Source: Micromonospora sp. CP22
Lineage (GTDB): Bacteria; Actinomycetota; Actinomycetes; Mycobacteriales; Micromonosporaceae
Direction: 5' to 3'
Length of the DNA stretch: 64,000 bases
Assembly (NCBI RefSeq): GCF_009712475.1
Contig: NZ_VCJO01000009.1
Coordinates: 1 to 64,000 of the forward strand
The stretch's first letter is position 1, and each line of letters begins with the position of its first letter. The notes under the pieces are model-generated. The model saw only the letters and a list, made by a program, of their open reading frames with translations, was not told the DNA's origin and did not search any database. This document shows positions 27,335 through 36,966 of this stretch, one piece after another. A program made the translations under genes and the position numbers.

Positions 27335-28516
27335 TCAGGCCGGTGGCCGCCACTGGGCGGCGATCGAGGCGGCGCTGCCGAGCAGGCGGGGCGTGATGGT
27401 GCCGAGGGCGGCGTCGCGGGCACGCAGGGCCAGACGGCCCCGGGTACGCAGCACGGCCGACATCCGGCGGGTCTGCCGGACCACGGCCGCCACCCGGGGT
27501 CGACGCGCCCGGTCGTACGCCAGCACCGCGTCGGGCAGGGTCGACTCGCGCAGCAGCGCGGCGAGCGTCGCGGCGTCCTCGAAGGCGAGGCAGGCGCCCT
27601 GGCCGAGGTGCGGCGGCATGGCGTGGGCGGCGTCGCCGAGCAGCACCACCCCACCCGGCCCGACCGGGAAGCCGTACGCCCGGGGCAGTGGACGCAGCTC
27701 CCGGATCTCCCGCTGCACCAGGTCGGCCGGGTCGGTGGCGGCCAACAGGTCGTCGACCGGGGCGGGCCAGCCGGCGTACCAGCGGCGCAACAGCGCCAGC
27801 TGCGTCTCCGGCGGTTCGGGACGCGGCGCACCCGCCGCGGTGGCCATCCAGTAGATGCCGCCCCGGCTGGAGGCGCCGGAGGAACCGCGCTCGCCGAGCG
27901 AGGCCGCCACGAACCGGTAACCGGCGCCGAGGATCTCACCGCCGACCGCGTCGGGCAGGCTCGGCGCGCGATACCAGGGGATCACCGCCCGCCAGGCGGC
28001 GCAGCCGGAGCTGACCACCCCCGACTCCGGGGCGAGCTGCCGCCGGATCACGCTGTCCGTGCCGTCGGCCGCGACGACGAGGTCCGCCTCGTAGGTGTGT
28101 CGACCGTCGCCGACGGCGGGCCGTTCGCCCGGGTTGGCGCGCACCGTCCGCACCGTCACCCCGGTACGCAGCTCGACCCGCTCACCCAGACCCGCGATCA
28201 GCGCGTCGTGCAGGTCCTCGCGGTGCACCACCACCGGCAGGCGTTCGGCCGGCGTCGGCCGGGGCTGCACCAGCCACTGCCCGTCCGGGCGGCGTACGCC
28301 ACCATCGGGCAGCCCGGTGGCGATCGCGTCCAGTCCGGCACCGAGGTCCATGGCCCGCAGCGCGCGGACCCCGTTCGGCCAGAGCACCACGGCAGCCGGC
28401 TCCGGGCGGATCCGGTCGGCCCGTTCCAGGAGGGTGACCTGCCAGCCCGAACGGGCGAGCGCACCGGCGACCGCCAGGCCACCGAGCCCGCCGCCGACCA
28501 CCACCGCGGTCCGCAT
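27335..28516 (-). CDS. FAD-dependent monooxygenase (PHBH family)
   Basis: 393-residue group A flavin monooxygenase or related FAD-binding oxidoreductase. The N-terminal Rossmann motif is VVVGGGLGGLAVAGALARSG with ER at the second strand end (LLERADRIRPE). The DG motif is DLVVAADGTDSVIRRQL. The GD motif is VVLLGDAAHAMPPHLGQGACLAFEDA. These are the three family signatures in order. No membrane segments. It lies 14 bases after lgt on the same strand and may be co-transcribed, though a metabolic link to lgt or trp is not evident. The substrate is unknown. Confidence 0.9.
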   Translation of the reverse strand: MRTAVVVGGGLGGLAVAGALARSGWQVTLLERADRIRPEPAAVVLWPNGVRALRAMDLGAGLDAIATGLPDGGVRRPDGQWLVQPRPTPAERLPVVVHREDLHDALIAGLGERVELRTGVTVRTVRANPGERPAVGDGRHTYEADLVVAADGTDSVIRRQLAPESGVVSSGCAAWRAVIPWYRAPSLPDAVGGEILGAGYRFVAASLGERGSSGASSRGGIYWMATAAGAPRPEPPETQLALLRRWYAGWPAPVDDLLAATDPADLVQREIRELRPLPRAYGFPVGPGGVVLLGDAAHAMPPHLGQGACLAFEDAATLAALLRESTLPDAVLAYDRARRPRVAAVVRQTRRMSAVLRTRGRLALRARDAALGTITPRLLGSAASIAAQWRPPA

Positions 28517-28530
28517 GGCAGCCCCCGGCC

Positions 28531-29673
28531 TCAGCTGTCGCGGTCGGTGGGCCGAGCCGACGACGGGTCCGCTGGGTCACCGTCGGCGGAGACGTCCTCG
28601 GGGGCGTCTGTGTCGGCCCCGGTGGACGCCCGCGCCGAGGGCTCGGTGCTCTCCGCCGCCTCGGCGGGCGCCTCGCCGGTGGCCTGCCAGTGCCGGAACT
28701 GCTCCTCGCTGACCACCCGGTAGCCCTCGGGCACCGCCTGCTCGGCGCCGGCCGCCTTCGCCGACAGGTCGACCTGGGAGACGTCGGAGGTCGCCGACGA
28801 GGTGGCGGCGGTCGGCAGGCCGATCGGGACCAGGTACTCCCGGGGCCCGCGCACCCGCAGGAAGTAGACGAGGGCGCCGAGGAACACCACGGCCGCGGTC
28901 CAGACGTTGAGCCGTACGCCGAGGATGGTGTTGGCCTCGTCGGTACGCATCATCTCGATCCAGAACCGCCCGGCGGTGTAGCCCATCACGTAGAGGGCGA
29001 AGGCACGGCCACGGCCGAGGCGCAGCTTGCGGTCGAGGAGGTACACCATCGCGGCGACGCCGACGTTCCACAGCAACTCGTAGGCGAAGGTCGGGTGGTA
29101 GAGCCCCTCCTCCAGGATCGGCTGGCCGGCCTCGTCGCGCAGCGCCTGCCCGCCGTCCATCCGGTGGATCTCCAGCCCCCAGGGCAGGTCGGTGCGACCG
29201 CCGTAGAGCTCGTTGTTGAACCAGTTGCCCAGCCGGCCGATCGCCTGGGCCAGCGGCAGACCCGGCGCCAGCGCGTCGGCGACCACGGCGAACGGGATGC
29301 CCAGTTGCCGGGCTCCGACCCAGGCACCGACCGCACCACCGGCGACCGCGCCCCAGATGCCCAGCCCACCCTCGTGGATGAACAACACCCTGATCGGGTC
29401 CCCGCCGGTGCCGAAGTACTGCGCCGGTGAGGTGATCACGTGGTAGATCCGGGCCCCGATGATGCCCGCTGGCACCGCCCAGACGGCGATGTCGAGCACC
29501 GCGCCGGGCGCCACGCCACGCTGACGCAGCCGCCGCTCGGTGACCCAGCAGGCCACCACGATGCCGGCGAGGATGCACAGCGCGTACGCCCGGATGGGGA
29601 TCGGGCCGAGCTGCCACACGGCGTTGCTCGGGCTGGGAATGGCGGCCAGGGACGTCGGCGAGGCGAGACTCAC
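28531..29673 (-). CDS. lgt: Prolipoprotein diacylglyceryl transferase
   Basis: 380-residue polytopic membrane enzyme that transfers diacylglycerol from phosphatidylglycerol to the lipobox cysteine of prolipoproteins. It shows the HEGGLGIWGAVAGGAVGAW block and the Lgt signature GRLGNWFNNELYGGRTDLPW. About seven hydrophobic segments are seen. The C-terminal ~100 residues are a cytoplasmic disordered acidic extension (EAAESTEPSARASTGADTDA), common in actinobacterial Lgt. The GTG at 29673 (SLASPTSLAAIPSP) was chosen; a frame continues to 29712. It lies 61 bases downstream of trpA. Confidence 0.95.
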   Translation of the reverse strand: MSLASPTSLAAIPSPSNAVWQLGPIPIRAYALCILAGIVVACWVTERRLRQRGVAPGAVLDIAVWAVPAGIIGARIYHVITSPAQYFGTGGDPIRVLFIHEGGLGIWGAVAGGAVGAWVGARQLGIPFAVVADALAPGLPLAQAIGRLGNWFNNELYGGRTDLPWGLEIHRMDGGQALRDEAGQPILEEGLYHPTFAYELLWNVGVAAMVYLLDRKLRLGRGRAFALYVMGYTAGRFWIEMMRTDEANTILGVRLNVWTAAVVFLGALVYFLRVRGPREYLVPIGLPTAATSSATSDVSQVDLSAKAAGAEQAVPEGYRVVSEEQFRHWQATGEAPAEAAESTEPSARASTGADTDAPEDVSADGDPADPSSARPTDRDS

Positions 29674-29734
29674 GGGTGCACACGCTACCGCTGCGGACCC
29701 CTTCGGCGTCACCCCGGTCCGCCGCCGGCGCGCC

Positions 29735-30550
29735 TCAGCGGTCGGGCTGACGCACCCCTTCGGCGAGTTCCGCGCTCAGCGCCCGCAGGGCGGCCAGGCC
29801 GCTCGCCTCGTCGGAGGCGTCGAGCAGGCAGCGGATCAACGCGCTGCCGACGATCACCGCGTCGGCGTACCCGGCGACCGTGGCGGCCTGCGCTCCGGTG
29901 CCCACGCCGAGCCCGACACCGACCGGCAGGTCGGTGACCTCACGCAGTCGGGACACCAGCACCGGTGCCGCCTGCGACGTCTGTGACCGGGCACCGGTCA
30001 CACCCATGATCGCGGTGGCGTAGACGAAGCCCCGGCAGTGCGCAGCGGTCATCGCCAGGCGCTGGTCGGTGGAGGACGGGGCGACCAGGAAGGTGCGGTC
30101 CAGTCCGTGCGCGTCCGAGGCGGCCAGCCACTCGCCCGCTTCCTCGGGGATCAGGTCCGGGGTGACCAGCCCGGTGCCACCGGCGGCGGCGAGGTCCCGG
30201 GCGAACGCGTCCACCCCGTAGTGCTCGATCGGGTTCCAGTAGGTCATCGTCACCACCGGCGCACCGGTGGCCGCCACCGCCTCGATGACGCGCAACGTGT
30301 CCCGGGTGCGTACCCCACCGGCCAGGGCGATGTCGCTGGCCCGCTGGATCACCGGGCCGTCCATCACCGGGTCGGAGTACGGGATCTCCACCTCGATCAC
30401 GTCGACGCCTGCGGCGACCATCGCCTTCATCGCGGCGATGCTGCCCTCGACGGTGGGGAAACCGGCCGGCATACAGCCCACCAGCAACGCCCGGCCGTCC
30501 GCCCGCGCCTTGTCGAACGCCGCCCCGATCCGGCTGGTCCGCTCGCTCAT
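29735..30550 (-). CDS. trpA: Tryptophan synthase alpha subunit
   Basis: 271-residue TIM-barrel enzyme that cleaves indole-3-glycerol phosphate to indole and glyceraldehyde-3-phosphate, channelling indole to TrpB. The catalytic Glu lies in VDVIEVEIPYSDPVMDGP (family signature). The second catalytic Asp region is GLVTPDLIPEEAGEW. The phosphate-binding part is VGVGLGVGTGAQA and DAVIVGSALI. The start ATG 30550 follows the trpB stop by four bases, so the two are coupled. Confidence 0.97.
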   Translation of the reverse strand: MSERTSRIGAAFDKARADGRALLVGCMPAGFPTVEGSIAAMKAMVAAGVDVIEVEIPYSDPVMDGPVIQRASDIALAGGVRTRDTLRVIEAVAATGAPVVTMTYWNPIEHYGVDAFARDLAAAGGTGLVTPDLIPEEAGEWLAASDAHGLDRTFLVAPSSTDQRLAMTAAHCRGFVYATAIMGVTGARSQTSQAAPVLVSRLREVTDLPVGVGLGVGTGAQAATVAGYADAVIVGSALIRCLLDASDEASGLAALRALSAELAEGVRQPDR

Positions 30551-30554
30551 GGCC

Positions 30555-31793
30555 TCACTCCTTGTCGAGGATGCCGAAGTACTCGCCGGCGGTGTGCACG
30601 TCCTTGTCGCCCCGGCCGGAGAGGTTGACCACGATGGTGGGCTGCCGGCCCAACTCGGCGGCGAGCTTCGGCGCGATGGCCAGGGTGCCGGCCAGCGCGT
30701 GCGCGCTCTCGATCGCGGGGATGATCCCCTCGGTCCGGCAGAGCAGCTCGAAGGCGGCCATCGCCTCGGCGTCGGTGACCGGTTGGTAGCTGGCCCGGCC
30801 GGTGTCGTGCAGCCAGGCGTGCTCCGGGCCGACGCCCGGGTAGTCCAGGCCCGCGGAGATCGAGTGCGACTCCCGGGTCTGGCCGTCGTCGTCCTGGAGC
30901 ACGAAGGTCCGGGTGCCGTGCAGCACCCCGGTGGAGCCGCCGGTGATGCTGGCCGCGTGCCGACCGGTGCCCATGCCCTCACCGCCGGCCTCGAAGCCGT
31001 ACAGCCGCACCTGCGGGTCGCCGGTGAAGGCGTGGAAGATGCCCAGCGCGTTGGAGCCGCCGCCGACGCAGGCGGTCACCGCGTCCGGCAGCCCGCCGGT
31101 CAGCTCCAGACACTGCGCCCGGGCCTCGTCGCCGATGCCCCGGACGAAGTCGCGGACCAGCGCCGGGAAGGGGTGCGGCCCGGCGGCGGTGCCGATCAGG
31201 TAGTGGGTCTCGTCGACGTTGGCGACCCAGTCTCGCATCGCCTCGTTCATCGCGTCCTTGAGGGTGCGCGAGCCGGTCGTCACCGGCACCACCGTCGCCC
31301 CGAGCATCCGCATCCGGGCCACGTTCAGCGCCTGCCGCTCGGTGTCGACCTGCCCCATGTAGACCACGCACTCCAGGTCGAACAGGGCCGCCGCCGTGGC
31401 GGTGGCGACACCGTGCTGACCGGCCCCGGTCTCGGCGATCACCCGCCGCTTGCCCATCCGCCGGGTCAGCAGCGCCTGACCGAGCACGTTGCGCACCTTG
31501 TGCGCGCCGGTGTGGTTGAGATCCTCCCGCTTGAGCAGCACCCGGGCACCGGCCTGGGCGGAGAACCGCCGGGCCTCGTAGAGCAGCGAGGGCGTGCCCG
31601 CGTACTGACGTAGCAATCCGGCGAACTCGTCCCGGAACGTCTCGTCGGCCATCGCCGCCTGGTGCGCCGTGGCCAGCTCGTCGAGCGCGGCGACCAGTGC
31701 CTCCGGCACGAACCGGCCGCCGAACGTGCCGAAGTGGCCGGCGGCGTCGGGCAGCTGCGCCGGCACCTCGGACTTCGTGGCGTCAGCACTCAT
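30555..31793 (-). CDS. trpB: Tryptophan synthase beta subunit
   Basis: 412-residue PLP enzyme condensing indole and serine to tryptophan. The PLP lysine is in [18 protein letters not shown]; the phosphate-binding loop is [13 protein letters not shown]; the catalytic glutamate region is [35 protein letters not shown] is also conserved. It starts at ATG 31793, 38 bases after trpC, and has a short nonconserved N-terminal extension ([19 protein letters not shown]). Confidence 0.97.
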   Translation of the reverse strand: MSADATKSEVPAQLPDAAGHFGTFGGRFVPEALVAALDELATAHQAAMADETFRDEFAGLLRQYAGTPSLLYEARRFSAQAGARVLLKREDLNHTGAHKVRNVLGQALLTRRMGKRRVIAETGAGQHGVATATAAALFDLECVVYMGQVDTERQALNVARMRMLGATVVPVTTGSRTLKDAMNEAMRDWVANVDETHYLIGTAAGPHPFPALVRDFVRGIGDEARAQCLELTGGLPDAVTACVGGGSNALGIFHAFTGDPQVRLYGFEAGGEGMGTGRHAASITGGSTGVLHGTRTFVLQDDDGQTRESHSISAGLDYPGVGPEHAWLHDTGRASYQPVTDAEAMAAFELLCRTEGIIPAIESAHALAGTLAIAPKLAAELGRQPTIVVNLSGRGDKDVHTAGEYFGILDKE

Positions 31794-31831
31794 CGCGGGT
31801 CCTCTCGCTCACGGACGGTCGGCGGCACGGG

Positions 31832-32695
31832 TCAGCGCACCGGGCGGGGCGTCGCCGGGTGGTTACCGGCGTTGACCAACTCGGCCACCGCCTCCCGGGG
31901 GCTCTTCTGGGTGACCAGTCCTTCGCCGACGAGGACGGCGTCGGCACCGGCGGAGGCGTACCGGATCAGGTCGTGCGGGCCGCGTACGCCCGACTCGGCG
32001 ATCTTGACGACGTTGCTCGGCAGGCCGGGCGCGATCCGCTCGAACACCGACCGGTCGACCTGAAGGGTACGCAGGTCACGGGCGTTGACCCCGATCACCT
32101 GGGCACCGGCCTCCATGGCCCGGTCGGTCTCCTCCTCGTCGTGCACCTCGACCAGCGCGGTCATGCCCAGCGACTCGATCCGCTCCAGCAGGCCGACCAA
32201 CGCGTTCTGCTCCAGCGCCGCGACGATCAGCAGCACCAGGTCCGCGCCGTGGGCCCGTGCCTCGTGCACCTGGTAGCTGGAGATCACGAAGTCCTTGCGC
32301 AGCACCGGGATGTTCACCGCGGCCCGCACAGCGGCGAGGTCGTCCAGTGACCCGCCGAACCAACGCCCCTCGGTGAGCACGCTGATCGCGCGCGCGCCGC
32401 CGGCCGCGTACTGGCCGGCCAGGTCCGCCGGGTCGGCGATGTCGGCCAGCTTGCCCTTGGACGGCGAGGCACGCTTCACCTCGGCGATGACCGCGACGCC
32501 GGGCCGACGCAGGGCCGCGTACGCGTCCATTGGCGGCGGCGCGGCAGCGGCCAGTTCACGGATCCGCTCCAGCGGAACCTGCTCCTGCCGCCGGGCCACG
32601 TCCTCCCGGACTCCGGCCAGGATCTCGTCGAGCACGCTGGCGGGCGCAGCCGAACCGGCCTCGTTCTCTTCCGCGTGCGCATACTCAGCAGTCAC
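31832..32695 (-). CDS. trpC: Indole-3-glycerol-phosphate synthase
   Basis: 287-residue TIM-barrel enzyme that closes the indole ring from carboxyphenylaminodeoxyribulose phosphate. The signature [16 protein letters not shown] carries the catalytic lysine. Other blocks are [39 protein letters not shown] and [13 protein letters not shown]. No TrpF domain is fused, so PriA at 54063-54788 must supply that step. The GTG at 32695 was chosen because GGAGAGGGGAG lies eight bases upstream; an ATG at 32722 is an alternative. The ~24-residue N-terminal lead is not conserved. Confidence 0.95.
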   Translation of the reverse strand: MTAEYAHAEENEAGSAAPASVLDEILAGVREDVARRQEQVPLERIRELAAAAPPPMDAYAALRRPGVAVIAEVKRASPSKGKLADIADPADLAGQYAAGGARAISVLTEGRWFGGSLDDLAAVRAAVNIPVLRKDFVISSYQVHEARAHGADLVLLIVAALEQNALVGLLERIESLGMTALVEVHDEEETDRAMEAGAQVIGVNARDLRTLQVDRSVFERIAPGLPSNVVKIAESGVRGPHDLIRYASAGADAVLVGEGLVTQKSPREAVAELVNAGNHPATPRPVR

Positions 32696-33076
32696 CAACG
32701 GACTCCCCTCTCCGGGTGTCATGGGCCGATGCTAGGGGGCCCACCTGGACCCGACCGCCGGGGGTATGGCGCTCCTCACGAAATGGCCTGCGGCATAATG
32801 GCCGACCTGCGCGTACGGTTTGTGACTCTGCGTCACGACATCATCGACGTTCATCCATACCCCCGGCACCGACCGCTAGGCGCCCAGGGTACGCATTCGC
32901 GCACATCTATGCTGTGACCAAGGTCAAGGCCCAAAGTCCCTGCGCCGGCCACCTCCCCTACCGCAGAGTTGACGGTGCGGTCATCACCACGAAACCGACG
33001 CCGAGCAGCATCGGGTTCGGGCGCACTCGATGACGCGTCTGCCCCACCGCCACGACGATCTCTCCCCGGGGTGATC
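32696..33076. other. Regulatory region between trpC and a divergent small gene
   Basis: About 380 bases without a convincing gene, lying upstream of trpC (minus) and of the small gene at 33077 (plus). It is richer in AT than its surroundings (GGCATAATGG near 32796, TATGCTGTGACC near 32915), consistent with promoters in both directions. I looked for a Trp-rich leader peptide or a clear antiterminator on the minus strand and saw none. Confidence 0.5.
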
Positions 33077-33328
33077 ATGAGCGCCTCCGCGCCGCACCAG
33101 ACCATCGGACTCACCACCATCTCGCGCACCGTCGCGTCGCTCGCCGTCGGTGTCGTCCACACCCTGGAGCGCGCCGTCATCGGGCCGGACCGGATGCGTA
33201 CCGCGTCCGGCAACGCCTGGGAGGCCATCTGCGCCGACCGGGCCCGCGCCGACCAGCGAGCCGAGCTGGACCGGCTGGTCGCGGAGCTGGCCGCGGCCCG
33301 GGCGCGCGCCCGGCAGCCGGTCGGCTGA
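33077..33328 (+). CDS. Small hypothetical protein
   Basis: 83 residues from ATG 33077. The N-terminal half is moderately hydrophobic (LTTISRTVASLAVGVVHTLE) and the C-terminal half is helical and charged (CADRARADQRAELDRLVAELAAARARARQ), probably a coiled coil. No domain recognised. It is convergent with the trp-associated membrane protein gene and opposite in strand to all the trp genes around it. Confidence 0.55.
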   Translation: MSASAPHQTIGLTTISRTVASLAVGVVHTLERAVIGPDRMRTASGNAWEAICADRARADQRAELDRLVAELAAARARARQPVG

Positions 33329-33349
33329 CCGCCCACCAACCTCCGCCGA

Positions 33350-33916
33350 TCAGCGGACCGTCGGGTCCTCGCCGCGGTCCAACGCCTCCCACGCGTCGAC
33401 CGTGCCGCCGCCCTCGATCGGGCCGCCGGTCCCGGTCGGACGGGACGGCCGACGTTCGTAGCGGGCCCCCATCGCCGGCCACCGGTGGCCGCGCAGCAGG
33501 GTCGACCCACCACCGACGGCGGCCAGTACCCCACCGAGCAGGGTGAGCGTCGGCCACTGCCGGGCGACCGGATCCCCCAGGTCACCGAGGAGCCCGTAGC
33601 CCCCACCGGCGGCAAGAGCCAGGCCGAGCAGGGTGAGCAGCCCGCCGAGCACCCGACGCGGCCTGCCCCGGGTGGCCAGCACCGCGCCACCGCCGGCCAA
33701 CCCGACGAGGGCCAACGCGGGCAGCCACGGCAGCAGTTGCCCGCCGGTGCGGCCCTCCTCCACCAGCAGCGGATCCGCCCGGCCGCCGGAGTCGACCACC
33801 CAGGTGCGGGTCACCGCCCACAGCGCCAGGCCCGCCCCCGCCAGGCAGAGCAGCACGGCGTACGCCAGCTCACGCCGACCCGACCCACCGCGCGCGGGTT
33901 CCACCGTCGCGTTCAC
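33350..33916 (-). CDS. Trp operon-associated membrane protein (TIGR02234-like)
   Basis: 188-residue membrane protein with about four hydrophobic helices (residues about 17-35, 62-80, 88-109 and 124-142). The segment ALWAVTRTWVVDS after the first helix is typical of the actinobacterial Trp-operon conserved membrane protein family. It starts at GTG 33916, overlapping the trpE stop by four bases (GTGA), so it is coupled to trpE. It ends in a soluble tail with AWEALDRGEDPTVR. Its role is unknown; transport or assembly with Trp enzymes is speculation. Confidence 0.85.
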   Translation of the reverse strand: MNATVEPARGGSGRRELAYAVLLCLAGAGLALWAVTRTWVVDSGGRADPLLVEEGRTGGQLLPWLPALALVGLAGGGAVLATRGRPRRVLGGLLTLLGLALAAGGGYGLLGDLGDPVARQWPTLTLLGGVLAAVGGGSTLLRGHRWPAMGARYERRPSRPTGTGGPIEGGGTVDAWEALDRGEDPTVR

Positions 33917-35466
33917 CGGGCCGGCCGGAGGGTTTCCGCGGCGGCGATGGCGGCCAGCACCGCCGCCGCCTTGTTCCGGGTCTCCTGGTCCTCCGCGGCC
34001 GGGTCGGAGTCGGCCACCACGCCGGCACCCGCCTGCACGTACGCACGACCGGCGCGGATCAGCGCGGTGCGGATCGCGATGGCCATGTCGAGATCACCAC
34101 CGAAGCCGAAGTAGCCCACCGTCCCGCCGTAGAGGCCCCGGCGGACCGGCTCCAACTCCTCGATGATCTCCATGGCGCGTACCTTCGGCGCGCCGCTGAG
34201 CGTACCCGCCGGGAAGGTCGCGGCGAGCGCGTCGAAGGCGGTGCGGTCGGCCCGGAGGGTGCCGACCACGGTGGAGACGATGTGCATCACGTGGCTGTAC
34301 CGCTCGATGGTGGCGAACTCCGGCACCTCGACGGTGCCGGGGCGGCACACCCGACCGAGGTCGTTGCGCCCCAGGTCGACGAGCATCACGTGCTCGGCGC
34401 GCTCCTTCGGGTCGGCGAGCAGCTCGGCGGCGAGCCGGGCGTCGGCGTCCGGGGTCGCGCCGCGCGGCCGGGTCCCGGCGATCGGGTGCAGCAACGCCCG
34501 CCGCTCACCGTCCACCTCGGCGGTCACCTTCAGGTGCGCCTCCGGAGACGAGCCGACGATGTCGAAGTCGTCGAAGCGGAGCAGGTACATGTACGGGCTG
34601 GGATTGGTGGTGCGCAACACCCGGTAGACGTCCAGCGGGTCGGCGTCGGTCTCCCGTTCGAACCGCTGCGCGAGCACGATCTGGAAGCACTCACCGGCCC
34701 GGATCGCCTCCTTCGCCGCCTCCACCGCCTTCGGGTATCCCCCCTCCGGGGTACGGCTGCGCACCTCGCCGGCCGGCGGGCGGGCGACCGTGGCGACCAT
34801 CGGCGGGATCGGCCGGGACAACGCCGTGGTCATCGCGTCCAACCGCCCCACCGCGTGGTGGTAGGCGGCGGCGACCCGCTCGTCGCGGTCCGGCGCGTCC
34901 AGCGGCGGCAGGATCGCGTTGGCGACCAGGATCGCCGAGCCGTCGAAGTGGTCGAGCACCACCAGGTCGGTCGCGAGCATCATGCCCAGCTCGGGCACGC
35001 GCAGGTCGTCCTCGGTGATCGCGGGCAGCCGTTCGAAGCGACGAACCAGGTCGTAACCGAGGTAGCCGACCATGCCGCCGGTCAGCGGCGGCGTACCGTC
35101 GTCGGGCGTGCCGGGCGGACCGGCCAGCGCCGCCACCGTCTCGCGCAGCACCTCGACCGGGTCTCCGCTGGTCGGCAACCCGGCCGGCGGCACGCCGAGC
35201 CAGGTCGCCACGCCGTCCCGCTCGACCAGGGTGGCGCTGCTGCGCACCCCGACGAACGAGTACCGGGCCCAGGCCAGGCCGGACGAGCCGACCCCCTGCT
35301 CGGCGGACTCCAGCAGGAAGGTCCCGGGGCCACCGGCCAGCTTGCGGTAGACGCCCACCGGAGTCTCCGCGTCGGCGAGCAGCCGACGGGTGACCGGAAC
35401 CACCCGCCACCTAGCGGCCAACTCGGTGAAGGTGGCCGCGTCCGGGCTCACCCGTCCGTCGCTCAT
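33913..35466 (-). CDS. trpE: Anthranilate synthase component I
   Basis: 517-residue chorismate-binding enzyme making anthranilate from chorismate with ammonia supplied by a TrpG subunit, which is not in this window. The N-terminal regulatory domain contains LLESAEQGVGSSGLAWARYSF; the LLES element is part of the tryptophan feedback site in the family. The C-terminal catalytic domain has ECFQIVLAQRFER, LLHPIAGTRPRGATP, MLVDLGRNDLGRVC and FPAGTLSGAPKVRAMEIIEE. It starts at ATG 35466. A repeated segment separates it from the hisI end (see findings). Confidence 0.96.
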   Translation of the reverse strand: MSDGRVSPDAATFTELAARWRVVPVTRRLLADAETPVGVYRKLAGGPGTFLLESAEQGVGSSGLAWARYSFVGVRSSATLVERDGVATWLGVPPAGLPTSGDPVEVLRETVAALAGPPGTPDDGTPPLTGGMVGYLGYDLVRRFERLPAITEDDLRVPELGMMLATDLVVLDHFDGSAILVANAILPPLDAPDRDERVAAAYHHAVGRLDAMTTALSRPIPPMVATVARPPAGEVRSRTPEGGYPKAVEAAKEAIRAGECFQIVLAQRFERETDADPLDVYRVLRTTNPSPYMYLLRFDDFDIVGSSPEAHLKVTAEVDGERRALLHPIAGTRPRGATPDADARLAAELLADPKERAEHVMLVDLGRNDLGRVCRPGTVEVPEFATIERYSHVMHIVSTVVGTLRADRTAFDALAATFPAGTLSGAPKVRAMEIIEELEPVRRGLYGGTVGYFGFGGDLDMAIAIRTALIRAGRAYVQAGAGVVADSDPAAEDQETRNKAAAVLAAIAAAETLRPAR

Positions 35467-35554
35467 GACGGCACTCCGCTTCGCTGCGCGCCGCCATGAG
35501 GCACCACCGCACCGAGCCTGATGATTCGCTCGCTTCGCTCGCTCATGACGGCAC
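35460..35554. repeat. Insertion-like segment bounded by a 15-bp direct repeat
   Basis: CGCTCATGACGGCAC occurs at 35460-35474 and again at 35540-35554. One copy contains the trpE start, the other the hisI stop. Between them lies a palindromic GC-rich stretch containing CGCTCGCTTCGCTCGCTC. The arrangement looks like a small repeat element inserted at a stop/start overlap with duplication of the site. Confidence 0.6.
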
Positions 35555-36838
35555 CTCGCCGGTGACCGGGAGTTCGGTGGAGAAGCAGGTGCGCTGCCCC
35601 GTGTGGCAGGCGGCACCGACCTGGTCGACGCTGACCAACACCGCGTCGCCGTCACAGTCGAGTGCCACCGAACGGACGTACTGGTGGTGGCCGGAGGTGG
35701 CGCCCTTGACCCAGTACTCACGCCGACTGCGCGACCAGTAGGTGGCCCGGCCGGTGGTCAGGGTGCGGTGCAGGGCCTCGTCGTCCATCCAGGCCACCAT
35801 CAGCACCTCGCCGCTGTCGTGTTGCCGGACCACGGCGGCCACCAGGCCGTCGGGGGTACGCCGCAGGCGGCCGGCGATCTCCGGGTCGAGTCGCGACGGC
35901 CGCCGTGGGCCGTCCGGCGACGCCGGCTGGTCGGGTTGGGCGCCGGTCACCGGCGCGTCAGGTTCGGGCACAGTGACCCATTGTCCGGTACGCGGCGCGG
36001 GTACCCCAGCGGGCTCCCGGCTGGCGGACGGCGGAGCGCCCCCGGGCCGCGCCAACTGCTCGACGTAGCGGTCCAGTCGCCCGTCGAGCAGGGCCTCGGC
36101 GAGGTCCGGACCGGCGGCGCGGGCCACCTCGTCGGCGTACGGGCGAACCAGCGGCAGGGTGCCGGTGACCAGGCGGTACGCCGCCGCCCACAGTTGGCCG
36201 ATGGAGCCGGGACGCAGGCCGAGGCAGCGCAGCATGTCCTCGCGGTAGCCGACGGGTGCCACCGGCAGGTCGAGGGCGGCGGCGAAGGCCGACCGGCGGG
36301 ACACCACCCGTACGGACGGGTTGGCCAGCCGCAACACCGACGGGCAGAGCCGGGCCAGGTCGGCGGCGGCCAGGTGGGCGCCGAGCGGATCCGCACCGTC
36401 GCGGGCCGAGGCCACCTTGCCCAGCGTGGCGATCAGTTCCTCCAGCCGTGGCTCGTCCGCCGGGTGGCAGAGCACCGGCAGGTCGATGCGGTGCCGCCAG
36501 TGCGGGTCGGCCCAGAGCAGCCGGGTGGGCGAGGTCACCGGCAGGCCGAACGCCCAGTCGGCCGGCTCACCGAGTCGGGTCACCCAGGAGCGGATGTCCC
36601 GGGCGGCGACCGAGACGTGGGTCAATCGACCGGAGTGCTCCGCGAAGTACGCCCGGCGGGCCGCGTACGGAGCGCCACCGAGCAACACGTCGACGTCGAC
36701 GTCGCTGTGCGCGGTGGCGGCCTGACGGGCGTGGCTGCCCCGCAGCAGGATGCCCACCACAGGCCGGTCGGCGCTCGCCCGCAGCCGGGCGGCCCAGTCG
36801 TCGAAGAACCCACTGTCCGGTGACGGAGCGTGATCCAC
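35543..36838 (-). CDS. hisI: Nucleotidyltransferase-phosphoribosyl-AMP cyclohydrolase (HisI) single frame
   Basis: One uninterrupted frame of 431 residues. The N-terminal ~265 residues form a nucleotidyltransferase-like protein: [25 protein letters not shown] has the G-S and DxD pattern of the Pol-beta fold. After a Pro-rich linker (about 266-315), the HisI domain follows: [20 protein letters not shown], then [22 protein letters not shown], with metal ligands in DCDGDAVLV and CHTGQRTCF. HisI opens the ring of phosphoribosyl-AMP in histidine synthesis. HisI is normally separate; a GTG at 35971 inside the frame could give a 142-residue stand-alone HisI. Confidence 0.85.
   Translation of the reverse strand: MDHAPSPDSGFFDDWAARLRASADRPVVGILLRGSHARQAATAHSDVDVDVLLGGAPYAARRAYFAEHSGRLTHVSVAARDIRSWVTRLGEPADWAFGLPVTSPTRLLWADPHWRHRIDLPVLCHPADEPRLEELIATLGKVASARDGADPLGAHLAAADLARLCPSVLRLANPSVRVVSRRSAFAAALDLPVAPVGYREDMLRCLGLRPGSIGQLWAAAYRLVTGTLPLVRPYADEVARAAGPDLAEALLDGRLDRYVEQLARPGGAPPSASREPAGVPAPRTGQWVTVPEPDAPVTGAQPDQPASPDGPRRPSRLDPEIAGRLRRTPDGLVAAVVRQHDSGEVLMVAWMDDEALHRTLTTGRATYWSRSRREYWVKGATSGHHQYVRSVALDCDGDAVLVSVDQVGAACHTGQRTCFSTELPVTGEVPS
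35969..35971 (-). other. Possible internal start codon for stand-alone HisI
   Basis: GTG at 35971 would start a 142-residue protein [10 protein letters not shown]... containing the entire HisI domain, similar in layout to separate HisI proteins of relatives. No good ribosome binding site is seen upstream, so both fused and internally started translation remain possible. Confidence 0.4.
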
Positions 36839-36966
36839 TGCGCCATCGTGCCGCAGGTCCGATCAGGGCGCAATGACCGGTGACGGACTTACCGTCCGTT
36901 CTCCACCCGGCTGACCGTGCTATAGGAGTTACCGCCCTGTAGGGTTTTTCGTCCGGTTTGACGGCG

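Noticed and set aside
32696..33076. Possible trp attenuator or T-box before trpC
   Set aside because: No Trp-codon cluster, specifier loop or terminator/antiterminator pair was seen on the minus strand.
36930..36955. CCCTGTAGGG followed by TTTTT as a terminator
   Set aside because: It is oriented for the plus strand, where no gene ends, and the stem is only four base pairs.
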